DNA of 64,000 nt from Gemmatimonadetes bacterium T265 (GCA_019973575.1 BPUI01000005.1:144827-208826), one strand, 5' to 3'. Positions 1 through 9,031 are shown, numbered from the stretch's first letter. Translations and numbers: made by a program. The notes: generated by a model not told the origin, from the letters alone.

Positions 1-480
1 GCGCTCGGCGTCGAGCGCACGATGAGCGACGTCGACCAGGGCCTGCTGAACCTGCAGGGGATCAACGTCATCCGCGTGTTCGGCACCGGCGGACGCCCAG
101 TGCTCTGGGGCGCGCGCACGACGGCCGCGGACACCAACTGGCAGTACGTCAGCGTGCGGCGGCTCTTCCTCTTCCTGGAGGAGTCGATCGAGGAGGGGAT
201 CCGGTGGGCGGTGTTCGAGCCCAACAACCTCTCGCTCTGGCAGAAGCTGCGGCGCACGATCACCGACTTCCTCACGCGCGCGTGGCGCGACGGGGCGCTG
301 TTCGGCGCCAAGCCCGAGGAGGCGTTCTACGTGCGCATCGACGAGGCGCTCAACCCGTTCTCCGAGCAGGCGCTCGGCCGACTGCACATCGAGATCGGCG
401 TGCGCCCGAGCTACCCGGCCGAGTTCATCATCGTGCGGATCGGGATCTGGGACGGCGGGCAGCAGGTGGACGAAGGCTGA
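1..480 (+). CDS. Contractile tail sheath protein, C-terminal part (5' end outside window)
   Basis: This is the last 159 residues of a contractile tail sheath protein; the reading frame is open to base 1, so the start lies upstream of the window. The visible part has the usual sheath C-terminal fold signature: a GINVIR-like strand, the phrase WQYVSVRRLFLFLEESI, then WAVFEPNN and a long helix ending in LTRAWRDGALFG. In phage tails and extracellular injection systems this region forms the inner sheath ring that packs on the tube and exchanges strands with neighbouring subunits. The tube gene follows 54 bp downstream, which is the standard sheath-tube order of Afp/PVC-like particles. Assignment to the family is firm; the number of sheath genes upstream cannot be seen. 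Confidence 0.93.
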   Translation, partial: ALGVERTMSDVDQGLLNLQGINVIRVFGTGGRPVLWGARTTAADTNWQYVSVRRLFLFLEESIEEGIRWAVFEPNNLSLWQKLRRTITDFLTRAWRDGALFGAKPEEAFYVRIDEALNPFSEQALGRLHIEIGVRPSYPAEFIIVRIGIWDGGQQVDEG

Positions 481-534
481 GCCGCCGCCCGCGCACGCCC
501 CCCACCGACGACCGACGCCTAACCTCCGACGCCC

Positions 535-969
535 ATGGGCACCGCGGTCCGCATCGACCCGTACTTCAACTTCAACTTCCTCGTCGAGATCGACGGGATC
601 GCGCGCGCCGCCTTCCACGAGGTGAGCGGCTTCGACTCGACGGTCGACGTGATCGAGCACCGCGAGGGCGGGAACAACCTCACGCCGTACAAGCTGCCGG
701 GGGTCACGAAGTACAGCAACATCGTCCTCAAGTGGGGGATGACCGACGACGCGCAGCTCTACCAGTGGCACCGCGACGTCGTGCGCGGGACGGTCCGGCG
801 CCGCAACGGCTCGATCGTCCTGCTCGACCGCGGCGGCCAGGAGGTCGCGCGCTGGAACTTCTTCAACGCGTGGCCCTCGAAGTGGGACGGGCCCGACTTC
901 AACGCCGAGGGGAACGACGTGGCGATCGAGACGCTGGAGCTGGCCCACGAGGGGGTGGAGCGCGCATGA
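535..969 (+). CDS. Tail tube protein (gp19/Afp1-like)
   Basis: A 144-residue inner tube protein of the phage T4 gp19-like family, which stacks as hexameric rings inside the sheath. Family signatures are visible: an N-terminal DPYFNFNFLVEIDG strand, the EVSGFDS motif, a central VTKYSNIVLKWG strand and the late WNFFNAWPSKWDGP segment. The length matches tube proteins of other injection systems (about 145 residues). It starts at ATG 535 and is followed 41 bp later by a tail assembly gene, in the same operon as the sheath. Only one tube gene is visible, whereas several known particles carry two or three tube paralogues; others may lie upstream. Confidence 0.93.
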   Translation: MGTAVRIDPYFNFNFLVEIDGIARAAFHEVSGFDSTVDVIEHREGGNNLTPYKLPGVTKYSNIVLKWGMTDDAQLYQWHRDVVRGTVRRRNGSIVLLDRGGQEVARWNFFNAWPSKWDGPDFNAEGNDVAIETLELAHEGVERA

Positions 970-1010
970 CCGCCGCCCCCAACACGCGCGCCCCGAACCG
1001 GAGGCCGTAG

Positions 1011-1373
1011 ATGTTCGCCACCGAGCACGAATTCACGCTGCCGATGGGCTACCTCGACCCGGAGGGCACGCTGCACCGGCGCGGGGTGATGCGCCTGGCC
1101 ACGGCCGCCGACGAGATCCTCCCGCTCAAGGACCCGCGCGTCCAGAAGAACGCCGCCTACCTCGCGGTGCTCCTGCTCGCGCGCGTCGTCACGCGGCTCG
1201 GCCCGATCGAGCCGGTGACGCCGAACGTGATCGAGGGGCTGTTCGCCGCCGACCTCGCCCACCTGCAGGCGCTCTACAACGAGGTGAACCGCGTGGACGA
1301 GGGGGCGACGGTCGTCTGCCCGCAGTGCCAGCACGCGTTCGCGCTCGACGGGGCGCTGGCGGGGGGGTCGTAG
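1011..1373 (+). CDS. Phage tail assembly-type protein of the injection system
   Basis: A 120-residue protein that sits between the tube and the DUF6760 gene, the place normally taken by a small tail assembly chaperone-like protein in extracellular injection systems. It opens with EFTLPMGYLDPEGTLHRRGVMRLAT, typical of that group, followed by a helical middle part with ITPxVIEGLF-like spacing. The C-terminus carries one CPQCQHAF segment, a half zinc-ribbon (CxxC) that may bind metal or dimerise through it. I infer a role in assembly rather than in the finished particle; the exact family number is not certain. Its end overlaps the next gene in another frame. Confidence 0.7.
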   Translation: MFATEHEFTLPMGYLDPEGTLHRRGVMRLATAADEILPLKDPRVQKNAAYLAVLLLARVVTRLGPIEPVTPNVIEGLFAADLAHLQALYNEVNRVDEGATVVCPQCQHAFALDGALAGGS

Positions 1374-1525
1374 GCTACCCCCTCGACCAGCTCCGCGAGG
1401 AGGTAGCCTTTGTCGCCTACCATTTCCACTGGCCGCGCGAGGAGATCATGGCGCTGGAGCACGCGGAGCGCCGGCGGTGGGTGGGCGAGATCTCGGCCAT
1501 CAACCGCCAGGTGAACGGCGAATGA
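1325..1525 (+). CDS. DUF6760 small injection-system protein
   Basis: The recognisable part starts near base 1373 with GYPLDQLREEVAFVAYHFHWP and continues EEIMALEHAERRRWVGEIS, the signature of the DUF6760 family found only in phage-tail-like clusters. The nearest in-frame start codon is a GTG at 1325, which would add about 16 arginine/glycine-rich residues and overlap the preceding gene by 49 bp, so the true start is uncertain. The stop overlaps the ATG of the next gene by four bases, which suggests translational coupling. Function is unknown; its constant position after the tube/chaperone genes points to tail assembly. Confidence 0.75.
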   Translation: MPARVRARRGAGGGVVGYPLDQLREEVAFVAYHFHWPREEIMALEHAERRRWVGEISAINRQVNGE

Positions 1526-2163
1526 CGGACCGGACGGCGGATTCGTTCGGCGCGTGGGCGCCGTGGCGGCGCGCCACGCGGTTTGCGGCCCGGCTGGCCG
1601 CGCGGCACGCCGCCGGCGCGCCGCGGCGGCCGGCGGCGCGGCGCGTGTTCGTGCGCGCGGCGGCGGCCGCGCCGCGGGCCGCGCGGACCCTCGCCCGGGT
1701 GCAGGCGCGCGTGGCGCTGACGCTCGCGCACGTGACGCGGGCGGCGCGCGCGCCCGACCGCCCTGCGCGGCGCGCGGTCGTGCCCGGCGTCCTCGCGCGC
1801 GCCGCCGTCCTCGCGCCCCGCGCGGTGGCGGCGCCGCGGGCGGCCGCGCGGGCCGGTGCGGCGGCCGAGCGGGTCGCGGCGCGCGCCGGGCGCGTCGAGC
1901 GCCCCGGAGGGCCGGCGTTCCGCCCGGGCGCGGCGGACGCGCGCGTGCCGCCCGCGCCGCGCGTGGCGCGAGTTGTTAGGCGCGTAACCCCGCCCGCCCC
2001 TCCCGCCGACATCGGCTGGGGCGCGCCCGCGGGCGCGGTCGTGCGCCGCCCCGCGGCTCCGATCGCCTTCCCGCCCGCGGAGCTGGACCGCGTGGCCGAC
2101 CACGTGATGCACGCCATCGACCGGCGCCTGCACGCGCACCGCGAGCGGCGGGGGAGGGGCTGA
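1522..2163 (+). CDS. Low-complexity Ala/Arg/Pro-rich injection-system protein with conserved C-terminal helix
   Basis: A 213-residue protein beginning at an ATG that overlaps the previous stop (ATGA). Residues 10 to about 150 are almost entirely Ala, Arg, Pro and Val and are probably disordered. The last 30 residues look structured (PAELDRVADHVMHAIDRRLH), a short helix pair resembling the C-terminal end of small proteins that precede the LysM gene in other injection-system clusters. The base composition of the low-complexity part is extreme even for this genome, so length and sequence there are probably under weak constraint. A linker or scaffold role between tube and baseplate is inference from position only. 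Confidence 0.6.
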   Translation: MTDRTADSFGAWAPWRRATRFAARLAARHAAGAPRRPAARRVFVRAAAAAPRAARTLARVQARVALTLAHVTRAARAPDRPARRAVVPGVLARAAVLAPRAVAAPRAAARAGAAAERVAARAGRVERPGGPAFRPGAADARVPPAPRVARVVRRVTPPAPPADIGWGAPAGAVVRRPAAPIAFPPAELDRVADHVMHAIDRRLHAHRERRGRG

Positions 2164-2164
2164 C

Positions 2165-2845
2165 GTGGCGCTCGAAAAGGCGACGATCACCAACACGGTC
2201 ACCGGCCAGCGCGTCGGCGTGCAGTTCAACCCCGAGGAGTACTCGATCGCGCGCGAGGTCAACTACGCGCAGGCCGCCGTGCCCGGGCTCAGCGCGCCCC
2301 TGCTCCAGTTCGCGCACGGCAACATGCAGACGCTCGAGATGGAGCTGCTCGTCGACACGTACGAGGCGCACCCGGGGCCGGGCGCGACCGCGGCGGGCGA
2401 CGACGTGCGGCCCGTCGTGCGGCGGATCACCGACCTGATGAACGTCGACCCGACGACGCACGCGCCGCCGGTGCTCCTCTTCACCTGGGGGACGCTCACC
2501 TTCACCTGCGTGCTCGCGCGCGCGACGCAGCGCTACATCATGTTCCGCCCGGACGGGACGCCGGTGCGCGCGCGCGTGCAGGTCAGCTTCAACGAGTTCC
2601 GCAACGGCGACCTCGAGGCGAAGGAGGTCAAGCGCGAGACGGCCGACTACAGCAAGCTGTACGTGGTGGGGCAGGGCGAGACGCTGAGCGCGATCGCCGG
2701 GCGCGTCTACGACGACCCCGCCGCGTGGCGCCCGATCGCCGTGCACAACGGCATCGACGACCCGCGCGCGCTCGCCGTCGGCCGGCGCCTGCTGGTCCCC
2801 ACGCTCCCCTTCCGCGACCCCGAGACCGGCGAGGTGACCGCGTGA
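2165..2845 (+). CDS. LysM-domain baseplate/tube-tip protein (Afp7-like)
   Basis: A 226-residue protein from GTG 2165, one base after the previous stop. The first 150 residues carry the injection-system tube-initiator fold, with VQFNPEEYSIAREVNYAQ and a late VSFNEFRNGDLEAKE strand. Residues about 165 to 215 form a LysM domain (YVVGQGETLSAIAGRVYDDP ending in RRLLVP). In phage T4 terms it corresponds to gp53/gp54-like parts that join the tube to the hub; the LysM part here is thought to be structural rather than peptidoglycan-binding. Its stop overlaps the GTG of the hub gene. Order and length match Afp7. Confidence 0.88.
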   Translation: MALEKATITNTVTGQRVGVQFNPEEYSIAREVNYAQAAVPGLSAPLLQFAHGNMQTLEMELLVDTYEAHPGPGATAAGDDVRPVVRRITDLMNVDPTTHAPPVLLFTWGTLTFTCVLARATQRYIMFRPDGTPVRARVQVSFNEFRNGDLEAKEVKRETADYSKLYVVGQGETLSAIAGRVYDDPAAWRPIAVHNGIDDPRALAVGRRLLVPTLPFRDPETGEVTA

Positions 2846-4059
2846 CCGCGGGCCTGCTGTTGGGAGCGACGCCGCGCGCGACCGGGCTGCGGTACGCGCC
2901 GGACTTCCGCCTCGGCATCGGCGGGCGGCCCGCGCCGGCCGCGCTCCGCAACGCGGTGACGAGCGTGCGCTACGAGGACGGCACCGGCGCGGCGGACCGC
3001 GTCGAGGTCGGCGTCGCCAACGTCGACCTCCGCTTCCTGCAGCGCCACATCCGCGGGCTCGGCACCGGGTTCCTCCCCGACGCGGTCCAGGTCGGCCCGT
3101 CGCGCCTCGCGCCCGGCCCGGCGGGGCTGTTCGACATCGACAACCGCCTCACGCTCGCGATGGGGTACGGGCCCGACGGCCTCGTCGACATGTTCGACGG
3201 CGAGATCACGGGCGTCGAGGCGAGCTTCTCGGGCGGCGGCGTGCCGTCGATGACGATCGTCGCGCACGACAAGCTGCACCGCCTGACCACGGGGACGGCG
3301 GCGCGCGGCTTCGGCCCGCTCCCCGACGCCCTCGTCGCCGCGATCCTCGGCGCCGAGAACCTCATCATCCCGCTCATCGACCCGGCGGTCGTCGCCGCGT
3401 CGACCGCGCTCGCGGTCGTCAACTACGTGTTCGGCGGCACGGGGCGGAAGCAGAAGGGGCAGAGCGACTTCGAACTGCTGAAGGAGATCGCCGCGACGTA
3501 CGACGCCGACTTCTGGGTCGAGGGCGACGTGCTCTATTTGGCGCGCTTCGTCCCCAAGGAGTACGCGTCGCGCCTCACACTCCGCTGGGGGGAGTCGCTG
3601 CTCGACTTCTCGCCGAAGGTCACGACCGTGGGGCAGGTGGCCGCGGTGGCGATGAAGTTCACGCTGCGCGAGATCCCGCTCTCCTTCCTCGTCACGGTCG
3701 GGTGGGACTTCGACCGCGAGGCGGTGCGCTTCGTGGTCCTCCCGGGCGAGGCCGCGGCCGGGGCGAAGGCGGTCTCGGGGCCGGCGTACACGATCATCGA
3801 CCAGCCGATCACGAGCCCGGCCGACATTGCCACGAGCGCGCTGACGATCTACCACGAGCTGCGCGGGAAGCTCAACAGCCGGATGACGGGGAGCGGCTCG
3901 GCGGTCGGCGACCCGCGCATCCGCGCCGGCGCCGTCGTCACGCTCGACGGCCTCGGCCCCGACTTCGGCGGCGACTACCGCGTGGCCGGCGCGACGCACG
4001 CGATCGACGCCGGCGGCTACCGCACCACCTTCCAGCTCCGCAAGGAGATCCTGCCGTGA
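2842..4059 (+). CDS. Baseplate hub protein, phage late control gene D family
   Basis: A 405-residue hub protein of the gpD/VgrG-N family, starting at GTG 2842 inside a 4-bp GTGA overlap with the LysM gene. Visible family features are the N-terminal strand GLRYAPDFRLGIGG, the MGYGPDGLVDMFDGEITGVEASF segment, and the QSDFELLKEIAATYDADFWVEGD motif typical of gpD proteins. The C-terminal part has the GAVVTLDGLGPDFGGDYRVAGATH strand that closes the hub barrel. It should form the trimeric hub that carries the spike encoded next. In Afp both parts are one protein (Afp8); here hub and spike are two genes, which is common in other eCIS subtypes. Confidence 0.9.
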   Translation: MTAGLLLGATPRATGLRYAPDFRLGIGGRPAPAALRNAVTSVRYEDGTGAADRVEVGVANVDLRFLQRHIRGLGTGFLPDAVQVGPSRLAPGPAGLFDIDNRLTLAMGYGPDGLVDMFDGEITGVEASFSGGGVPSMTIVAHDKLHRLTTGTAARGFGPLPDALVAAILGAENLIIPLIDPAVVAASTALAVVNYVFGGTGRKQKGQSDFELLKEIAATYDADFWVEGDVLYLARFVPKEYASRLTLRWGESLLDFSPKVTTVGQVAAVAMKFTLREIPLSFLVTVGWDFDREAVRFVVLPGEAAAGAKAVSGPAYTIIDQPITSPADIATSALTIYHELRGKLNSRMTGSGSAVGDPRIRAGAVVTLDGLGPDFGGDYRVAGATHAIDAGGYRTTFQLRKEILP

Positions 4060-4108
4060 GGCCAGCTGTTAGGCACGTCGGGGCGCGCGCCGGCGCGCGA
4101 GGCGCCGG

Positions 4109-4804
4109 ATGATCGAAGAGCTGCTCGAGGGCGTCGAGGAGTCGATCGCGTCGATCGCCAAGAAGTACTACGGCGTCGCCACCGCGCGCGTCATCAACCC
4201 GCTCGACCCGCTCCTGCTCGGCCGCGTGCAGGTGCAGCTCCCCTTCGTCGACGCGCTCGACCTGCAGCCGTGGGCGCGCGTGGCGTCGCCGATGGCCGGC
4301 ATCCTCCACGGCCACTACTTCGTCCCCAACATCGGCGACGAGGTGCTCGTCGCCTTCGAGCACGGCGACCTCAAGGCGCCCTACATCATCGGCAGCCTGT
4401 GGACGGCCCTCGCGCCGCCGCCGCTTCCCTCGCCGGTGCCGCAGATCCGCGGGATCCGCACGCTCGTCGGCAACCAGCTCGTCTTCACCGAGGCGCCGCC
4501 CACGGTCACGCTGCAGACCGGGCCCACGCCGCCCGAAGCGATGCCGTTCCCGCCGTCGCCGGTCGGCCCGCACCACACGGTGGCGCTCTCCCCCGCGGGC
4601 ATCCAGGCGATGTCGCCGACGACGATCACGCTCGCCGTCGGGACGAGCACGCTCGTCATCACGCCGGGGAGCATCACGCTCGAGTGCGGCGGCAACGTCG
4701 TCGCCCTCACCCCGGGCGGGATCGAGATCGCCGCCGCGGGGCCGCTCACGATCGCCGCCGCGGGGCCGTGCTCGGTCACGGCGCCGCTCATCACGCTCAA
4801 CTAG
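4109..4804 (+). CDS. Baseplate spike protein, gpV/VgrG OB-fold
   Basis: A 231-residue spike protein. Residues about 20 to 100 are the gpV/gp5 OB-fold: GVATARVINPLDPLLLGRVQVQLPF, WARVASPMAG and NIGDEVLVAFEHGDLKAPYIIGSLW. The rest is a repetitive run of short strands rich in Thr, Gly, Pro and Val (for example TITLAVGTSTLVITPGSITL), as expected for a triple-stranded beta-helix spike. It follows the hub gene by 49 bp, a gap that contains a GTTAGGC motif, and is followed by the PAAR tip. The role is membrane piercing at contraction. The family call is secure. Confidence 0.9.
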   Translation: MIEELLEGVEESIASIAKKYYGVATARVINPLDPLLLGRVQVQLPFVDALDLQPWARVASPMAGILHGHYFVPNIGDEVLVAFEHGDLKAPYIIGSLWTALAPPPLPSPVPQIRGIRTLVGNQLVFTEAPPTVTLQTGPTPPEAMPFPPSPVGPHHTVALSPAGIQAMSPTTITLAVGTSTLVITPGSITLECGGNVVALTPGGIEIAAAGPLTIAAAGPCSVTAPLITLN

Positions 4805-4816
4805 GCGAGCCCCCCC

Positions 4817-5098
4817 GTGCCCCCCGCCGCCCGACTGGGCGACCCCACCGCGCACCCCGGCGTCGTCGCCGGGCCGTCGACGCCTAACGTGCTCGTGCTC
4901 GGCGCGCCGGCGGCCGCGGCCGGCGACGTGCACGTGTGCATGATGCCGCCCGACGCCGGCCCCCACCCGCCCACGCCGTTCCCGAGCGGAAGTGCGACGG
5001 TGCTCGTCGGCGGGCGGCCGGCGCTGCGCATGGGCGACCTCGCGGGCTGCGGCGCCGTGGTCGTCGGCGGCGCGCCCACGGTGCTCGTCGGGGGCTGA
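4817..5098 (+). CDS. PAAR-domain spike tip protein
   Basis: A 93-residue PAAR protein starting at GTG 4817, 12 bp after the spike stop. The first line PPAARLGDPTAHPGVV is the PAAR-type opening with its histidine, and the middle and end carry the glycine/valine beta repeats (GSATVLVGGRPALRMGDLAGCGAVVVGG). Cys and His residues (H12, H39, C41, C77 approximately) are candidates for the zinc site that sharpens the cone. The protein should cap the spike trimer. Family, size and position all agree. Confidence 0.92.
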   Translation: MPPAARLGDPTAHPGVVAGPSTPNVLVLGAPAAAAGDVHVCMMPPDAGPHPPTPFPSGSATVLVGGRPALRMGDLAGCGAVVVGGAPTVLVGG

Positions 5099-5099
5099 C

Positions 5100-5522
5100 G
5101 TGGGCGCGCCCGGCGTCTTCACCCTCGACAAGGCGTTCCTCGGCGTCGGCTGGGCGTTCCCGCCGGCCCCCGACGCGGAGGGCGACGTCGCGCTCTCGGC
5201 CTACGAGGCCGACATCCGCCAGGCGGTGTGGATCATCCTCGCCACCGCGCGCGGCGAGCGCGTGATGCGCCCCGACTTCGGCTCCGGGCTCTACGCACTC
5301 GTCTTCGAGCCGATCGCGGCGACGACGGCGGCGCTCGTGCGCCACCACGCCGAGGAGGCGCTCGCGCGGTGGGAGCCGCGCATCGACTCGGTCGAGGTCG
5401 CGGTCGCCGCGGAGCCGGAGCTCGGGCGGCTGATGCTCGACGTGCGGTACCGCGTGCGCGCGACCAACACGTTCTACAACCTCGTCTACCCGTTCTACCT
5501 GCTCGAGGCGGGCGGCCGGTGA
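5100..5522 (+). CDS. Baseplate wedge protein, gp25-like (GPW/gp25 family)
   Basis: A 140-residue gp25-like wedge protein. The start is GTG 5100, directly after the PAAR stop. The core motif is plain: LSAYEADIRQAVWIILATARGERVMRPDFGSGLYALVFEP, where the EADIRQ...RGERVMRPDFG pattern defines the family. It lacks the acidic lysozyme residues and should be purely structural, linking sheath to baseplate wedges. The stop overlaps the GTG of the first J-type gene by four bases. In Afp this is Afp9. Confidence 0.92.
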   Translation: MGAPGVFTLDKAFLGVGWAFPPAPDAEGDVALSAYEADIRQAVWIILATARGERVMRPDFGSGLYALVFEPIAATTAALVRHHAEEALARWEPRIDSVEVAVAAEPELGRLMLDVRYRVRATNTFYNLVYPFYLLEAGGR

Positions 5523-8500
5523 GCCGCGTGCGCGCGCCCGTGCTCGACCCGCGCGACGCCGCGGCCGCGGCGGCCGAGGTGGCGGGGCGCCTGCCGGCGT
5601 ACGTGCCGGGCGCGCACGTGGGCGCGTCGGGGCCGGCCGCGGCCGCGACGCAGGTCTTCGGCCGCTTCGTGAAGGCGCTCGCCGACCGGGTCAACCAGGC
5701 GCCGGAGAAGAACCAGCTCGCCTTTTACGACCTGCTCGGCGTGGGGCTGCTGCCGGCGCAGGCGGCGCGCGCGCCGTTCGTCTTCGCCGCGCTGCCTAAC
5801 GTCGGCGACTCGCGCGTCCCCGCCGGGACGCGCGTCGGCGCGGCGGTCGCGGGGCGGGCCGAGCCGCTCGTCTTCGAGACCGAGGAGGCGGTCGCGCTCG
5901 CGGCGGCGAAGCTCGTCGAGGTGCGCACCGTGTGGCCGGGGCGCGACGCCGCGGCCGACCACACGGCGGACGCGCTCGCCGGGCGCGCGTTCACCCTCTT
6001 CGACCCGCTGCAGCCGGTCCGGCACGCGCTCTACCTCGCGCACGACGTGTACTTCGCGCTCGCGGGGCGGAGCACGGTCGAGGTGCGCGTCGAGCTCGCG
6101 ACGCCGGGCGCCGCGGCGTTAGACACGGCCTGGGAATACTGGGACGGCGAGCGGTGGCGCGCGTTCAAGCCGTTCGTCGCGCCGGCGCGCGCGACCGACG
6201 CCGATTCGCTCGACGCGACCGCCGGGCTGACGCGGAGCGGCGTCGTGCGGCTGGTCTCGGACTGCGCGACGACGCAGCCAACGACGGTCGCCGGGGTCGA
6301 GGCGCGGTGGCTGCGCGGGCGCCTCACGTCGCCGCTCACCAGCCCGGTGACGGTCGAACTCCCGGAGGTCGACCGGATCACGGTGCGCACGGTCGTCGAC
6401 CGCACGCTGCCGCCCGGCCCCTGCGCGGCGCTCCCCGCGGGGTCGGGCCTCCTCCCGGACCAGGCGTTCGCGGGCGAGGTGAAGCTCGACCTCACGAAGG
6501 CCGCGCAGCCGATGGGCGCGCGCCCGGTCGCCGGGAGCACGTTCTTCCTCGCCTGTGACGAGGCGTTCGCGAAGCCGGGCGCGGAAGTCACGCTCTGCTT
6601 CCGGCGCGTCGAAACCGCGGAGGAGAAGGCGGACCAGCAGGGCGCCGACCTCGCGCTCGACATCAACGTCGCGCAGGGACTGGTCGTGCAGGGCGCCTAC
6701 GGCACGGCCACCGCGCTCCTGCAGATCGAGGCCGCGGTCCGCCACGTCACCGAGCTGTCCGCGGCCGACACGACGCTGATGGACACCGCGCACGGCGCGG
6801 TCGTCGGCGCGCGCAACGCGCTCGCCACACAGGGGATCAATGGGATCGCCGCGCTCGACGCGGCGGCCAAGGCGCTCGTCCAGCGGCTGCTGCTCGCCAA
6901 GCCCGACGTCAAGGACGACCCCGCGGTGAACTGGGCGTTCGTGGGTTTCCTCGACAAGGGGGCGCTCCTCACGAGCTACGACACGTTCCGCACGCTCAAC
7001 CGGACGCGCATCCAGGATTCGGGACAGTCTGCGACGATCGGCGCGCAGTGGGCGGAGAATGCGCTCGCCGGACTGGCGCAGCTGACCCCGTTCTCGGCGG
7101 CGATGGCGGCGGGCGCGACGCTGCCGGCGATGGCCGACCCGATCCTCGCGTGGGAGTACTGGAACGGGAGCCGTTGGGCGCCGCTCGCCGTCGCGGGCTC
7201 CGCGCTGGCCGTCACCTTCCGCGCCGACGGCCCGGTCGCGTTCACCGTGCCCGACGACATGGAGGTGCTCACCGTGAACGGCGCCGCCGCGCGCTGGGTG
7301 CGCGCGCGACTCGTCAGCGGCGGGTACGGCCTCGTGCGCGTCGTGACCTGGAAGGATGCGGAGTCGGGGAAGGTCGCGGTCTACCCGATCGTCGAGTACC
7401 GCTCGCCGACGCTCGACCGCGTGCAGCTCGGCTACCGCTGGCGCTCAGCGGAGGCGGCGGCCGAGCACGTGGTCGCGGAGAACGACTTCGGCTTCGCGGA
7501 CTACACCGACGAGGCGGCCGCGCGCGGCGACACCTTCGCGCCGTTCGCGCGCATCGCGGACCTCACGCCCGCGCTGTACCTGGGCTTCGACCGCGCGCTG
7601 CCGGCGGACGCGGTCGGGCTGTACCTCGACGTGGCCGAGACCGTGGGCGACGACGACGGGCCGCCGCTGACGTGGGAGTACGCGGACGGCGACGCGTGGC
7701 TGCCCGTCTGCGCGCGCGACGCGACGCGCGGGCTCGCGGTGCCGGGCGCGGTCGTCGTGCTCGCGCCGGGCGGCGGGCTGCTGTCGCGCTTCGGCACGCC
7801 GCGCGCGTGGCTGCGCGCGCGCCTCACGGACGACGGCGAGCCGCGGAAGGCGCGCGTGCTCGGCGTCTGGTCCAACGCGGTGTGGGCGTCGCAGCTCGAG
7901 ACGATCGAGAACGAGACGTTAGGCTCGAGCTCGGGGGAGCCCGGGCAGGTGTTCTTCGCGCGGCGCACGCCGGTGCTCGAGGGCGAGGTGCTGGAGGTGC
8001 GCGAACTCGACGGCGCCCGGGCGGAGGTCGAGGCGCCGATCCTGCGCGCGGAGCTGGCGCGCGCGGGCGTGCCGGACGACGACGTGCGCACGGTCCAGGA
8101 CCCGCGCACCGGGCGCACGACCGAGGTGTGGGTGCGCTGGCGCCCGCGCGCCAACCTCCTCTTCGCCGAGCCGGGGGAGCGGGCCTACGCGCTCGAGCGG
8201 ACGCGCGGGCGCGTCGTCTTCGGCGGGCTGACCAACGGCCTCGCGCCGGCCGCGGGGCGCGACAACGTGCGCCTGCGCCGCTACCGCTCGGGCGGCGGGG
8301 TGGTCGGCAACGTCGCCGCCGGCGCGGCCACGCAGCTGCTCTCGGGCGTGCTGGCGAGCGGGGTGACGAACGTGCGCGCGGGCGAGGGCGGCGCGGACGG
8401 CGAGCCGCTGGCGCGGGTGCTGGGGCGCGCGCCGCAGATCGTCCGGCACCGCGAGCAGGCGATCAGCGCCGCGGACTACGAGGCGCTCGCGCTCGAGGCG

Positions 8501-9031
8501 TCGCCGGCCGTCGCGGTCGCGCGCGCGCTGCCGACCACGCACCCGAGCGGCCGCTTCGCGCCGGGGTGGGTCACGGTGCGCATCGTCCCGCACGGCACCG
8601 AGCCCCGGCCGACGCCGTCGTGGACGCTGCGCGAGCGCGTGCGGAGCTTCCTCGCGGCGCGCGCGCCGGCCACCGCGGCGCGGCACGTCGCGGTGATCCC
8701 GCCGGCGTTCCTCCCGGTCGGCGTCGATGCGGCGCTGAGCCCCGTCGACGACTCGGCCGCGGGCGACGTCGTCGACGCGGCGCGCGCGGCGCTCGCCGGC
8801 TTCCTCCACCCGCTCACCGGCGGGCCGGACGGCGAGGGGTGGCCGTTCGGGCGCGACGTGTACCTGTCCGACGTGGCCGCGCTGCTGGCGCGCGTGCCGG
8901 GACTCGACTACGTCGAGACGCTCGCCCTGCGGGTGGACGGCGTGGCGGCGGGGGAGCGCGTGGCCGTGCCGCCGGACCGGCTGGTGGTCGCGGGCGGGCT
9001 GCGCCTCACGCTCGCCGGCTGCGGGGGCTGA
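5519..9031 (+). CDS. Large J-type baseplate wedge protein (Afp11-like)
   Basis: A 1170-residue putative baseplate assembly protein from GTG 5519. The C-terminal third has the gpJ/gp6-like wedge fold: GGGVVGNVAAGAATQLL, then RAPQIVRHREQAISAADYEALA and the final DGEGWPFGRDVYLSDVAALL segment. The long N-terminal half is built from repeated lectin-like modules that each contain a WEYW-G--W phrase (near residues 210, 545 and 720) and a LYLGFDRALP phrase. The same phrases recur in the next gene, so the two are paralogous in part. It should form the wedge ring around the hub. Unusually large compared with Afp11 (about 950 residues). Confidence 0.87.
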   Translation: MSRVRAPVLDPRDAAAAAAEVAGRLPAYVPGAHVGASGPAAAATQVFGRFVKALADRVNQAPEKNQLAFYDLLGVGLLPAQAARAPFVFAALPNVGDSRVPAGTRVGAAVAGRAEPLVFETEEAVALAAAKLVEVRTVWPGRDAAADHTADALAGRAFTLFDPLQPVRHALYLAHDVYFALAGRSTVEVRVELATPGAAALDTAWEYWDGERWRAFKPFVAPARATDADSLDATAGLTRSGVVRLVSDCATTQPTTVAGVEARWLRGRLTSPLTSPVTVELPEVDRITVRTVVDRTLPPGPCAALPAGSGLLPDQAFAGEVKLDLTKAAQPMGARPVAGSTFFLACDEAFAKPGAEVTLCFRRVETAEEKADQQGADLALDINVAQGLVVQGAYGTATALLQIEAAVRHVTELSAADTTLMDTAHGAVVGARNALATQGINGIAALDAAAKALVQRLLLAKPDVKDDPAVNWAFVGFLDKGALLTSYDTFRTLNRTRIQDSGQSATIGAQWAENALAGLAQLTPFSAAMAAGATLPAMADPILAWEYWNGSRWAPLAVAGSALAVTFRADGPVAFTVPDDMEVLTVNGAAARWVRARLVSGGYGLVRVVTWKDAESGKVAVYPIVEYRSPTLDRVQLGYRWRSAEAAAEHVVAENDFGFADYTDEAAARGDTFAPFARIADLTPALYLGFDRALPADAVGLYLDVAETVGDDDGPPLTWEYADGDAWLPVCARDATRGLAVPGAVVVLAPGGGLLSRFGTPRAWLRARLTDDGEPRKARVLGVWSNAVWASQLETIENETLGSSSGEPGQVFFARRTPVLEGEVLEVRELDGARAEVEAPILRAELARAGVPDDDVRTVQDPRTGRTTEVWVRWRPRANLLFAEPGERAYALERTRGRVVFGGLTNGLAPAAGRDNVRLRRYRSGGGVVGNVAAGAATQLLSGVLASGVTNVRAGEGGADGEPLARVLGRAPQIVRHREQAISAADYEALALEASPAVAVARALPTTHPSGRFAPGWVTVRIVPHGTEPRPTPSWTLRERVRSFLAARAPATAARHVAVIPPAFLPVGVDAALSPVDDSAAGDVVDAARAALAGFLHPLTGGPDGEGWPFGRDVYLSDVAALLARVPGLDYVETLALRVDGVAAGERVAVPPDRLVVAGGLRLTLAGCGG

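Noticed and set aside
2707..3999. Long minus-strand open frame of 430 codons opposite the hub and LysM genes
   Set aside because: Arg/Asp-rich translation without domain features, lying fully opposite two firm family genes. It is the usual open antisense frame of high-GC coding DNA.
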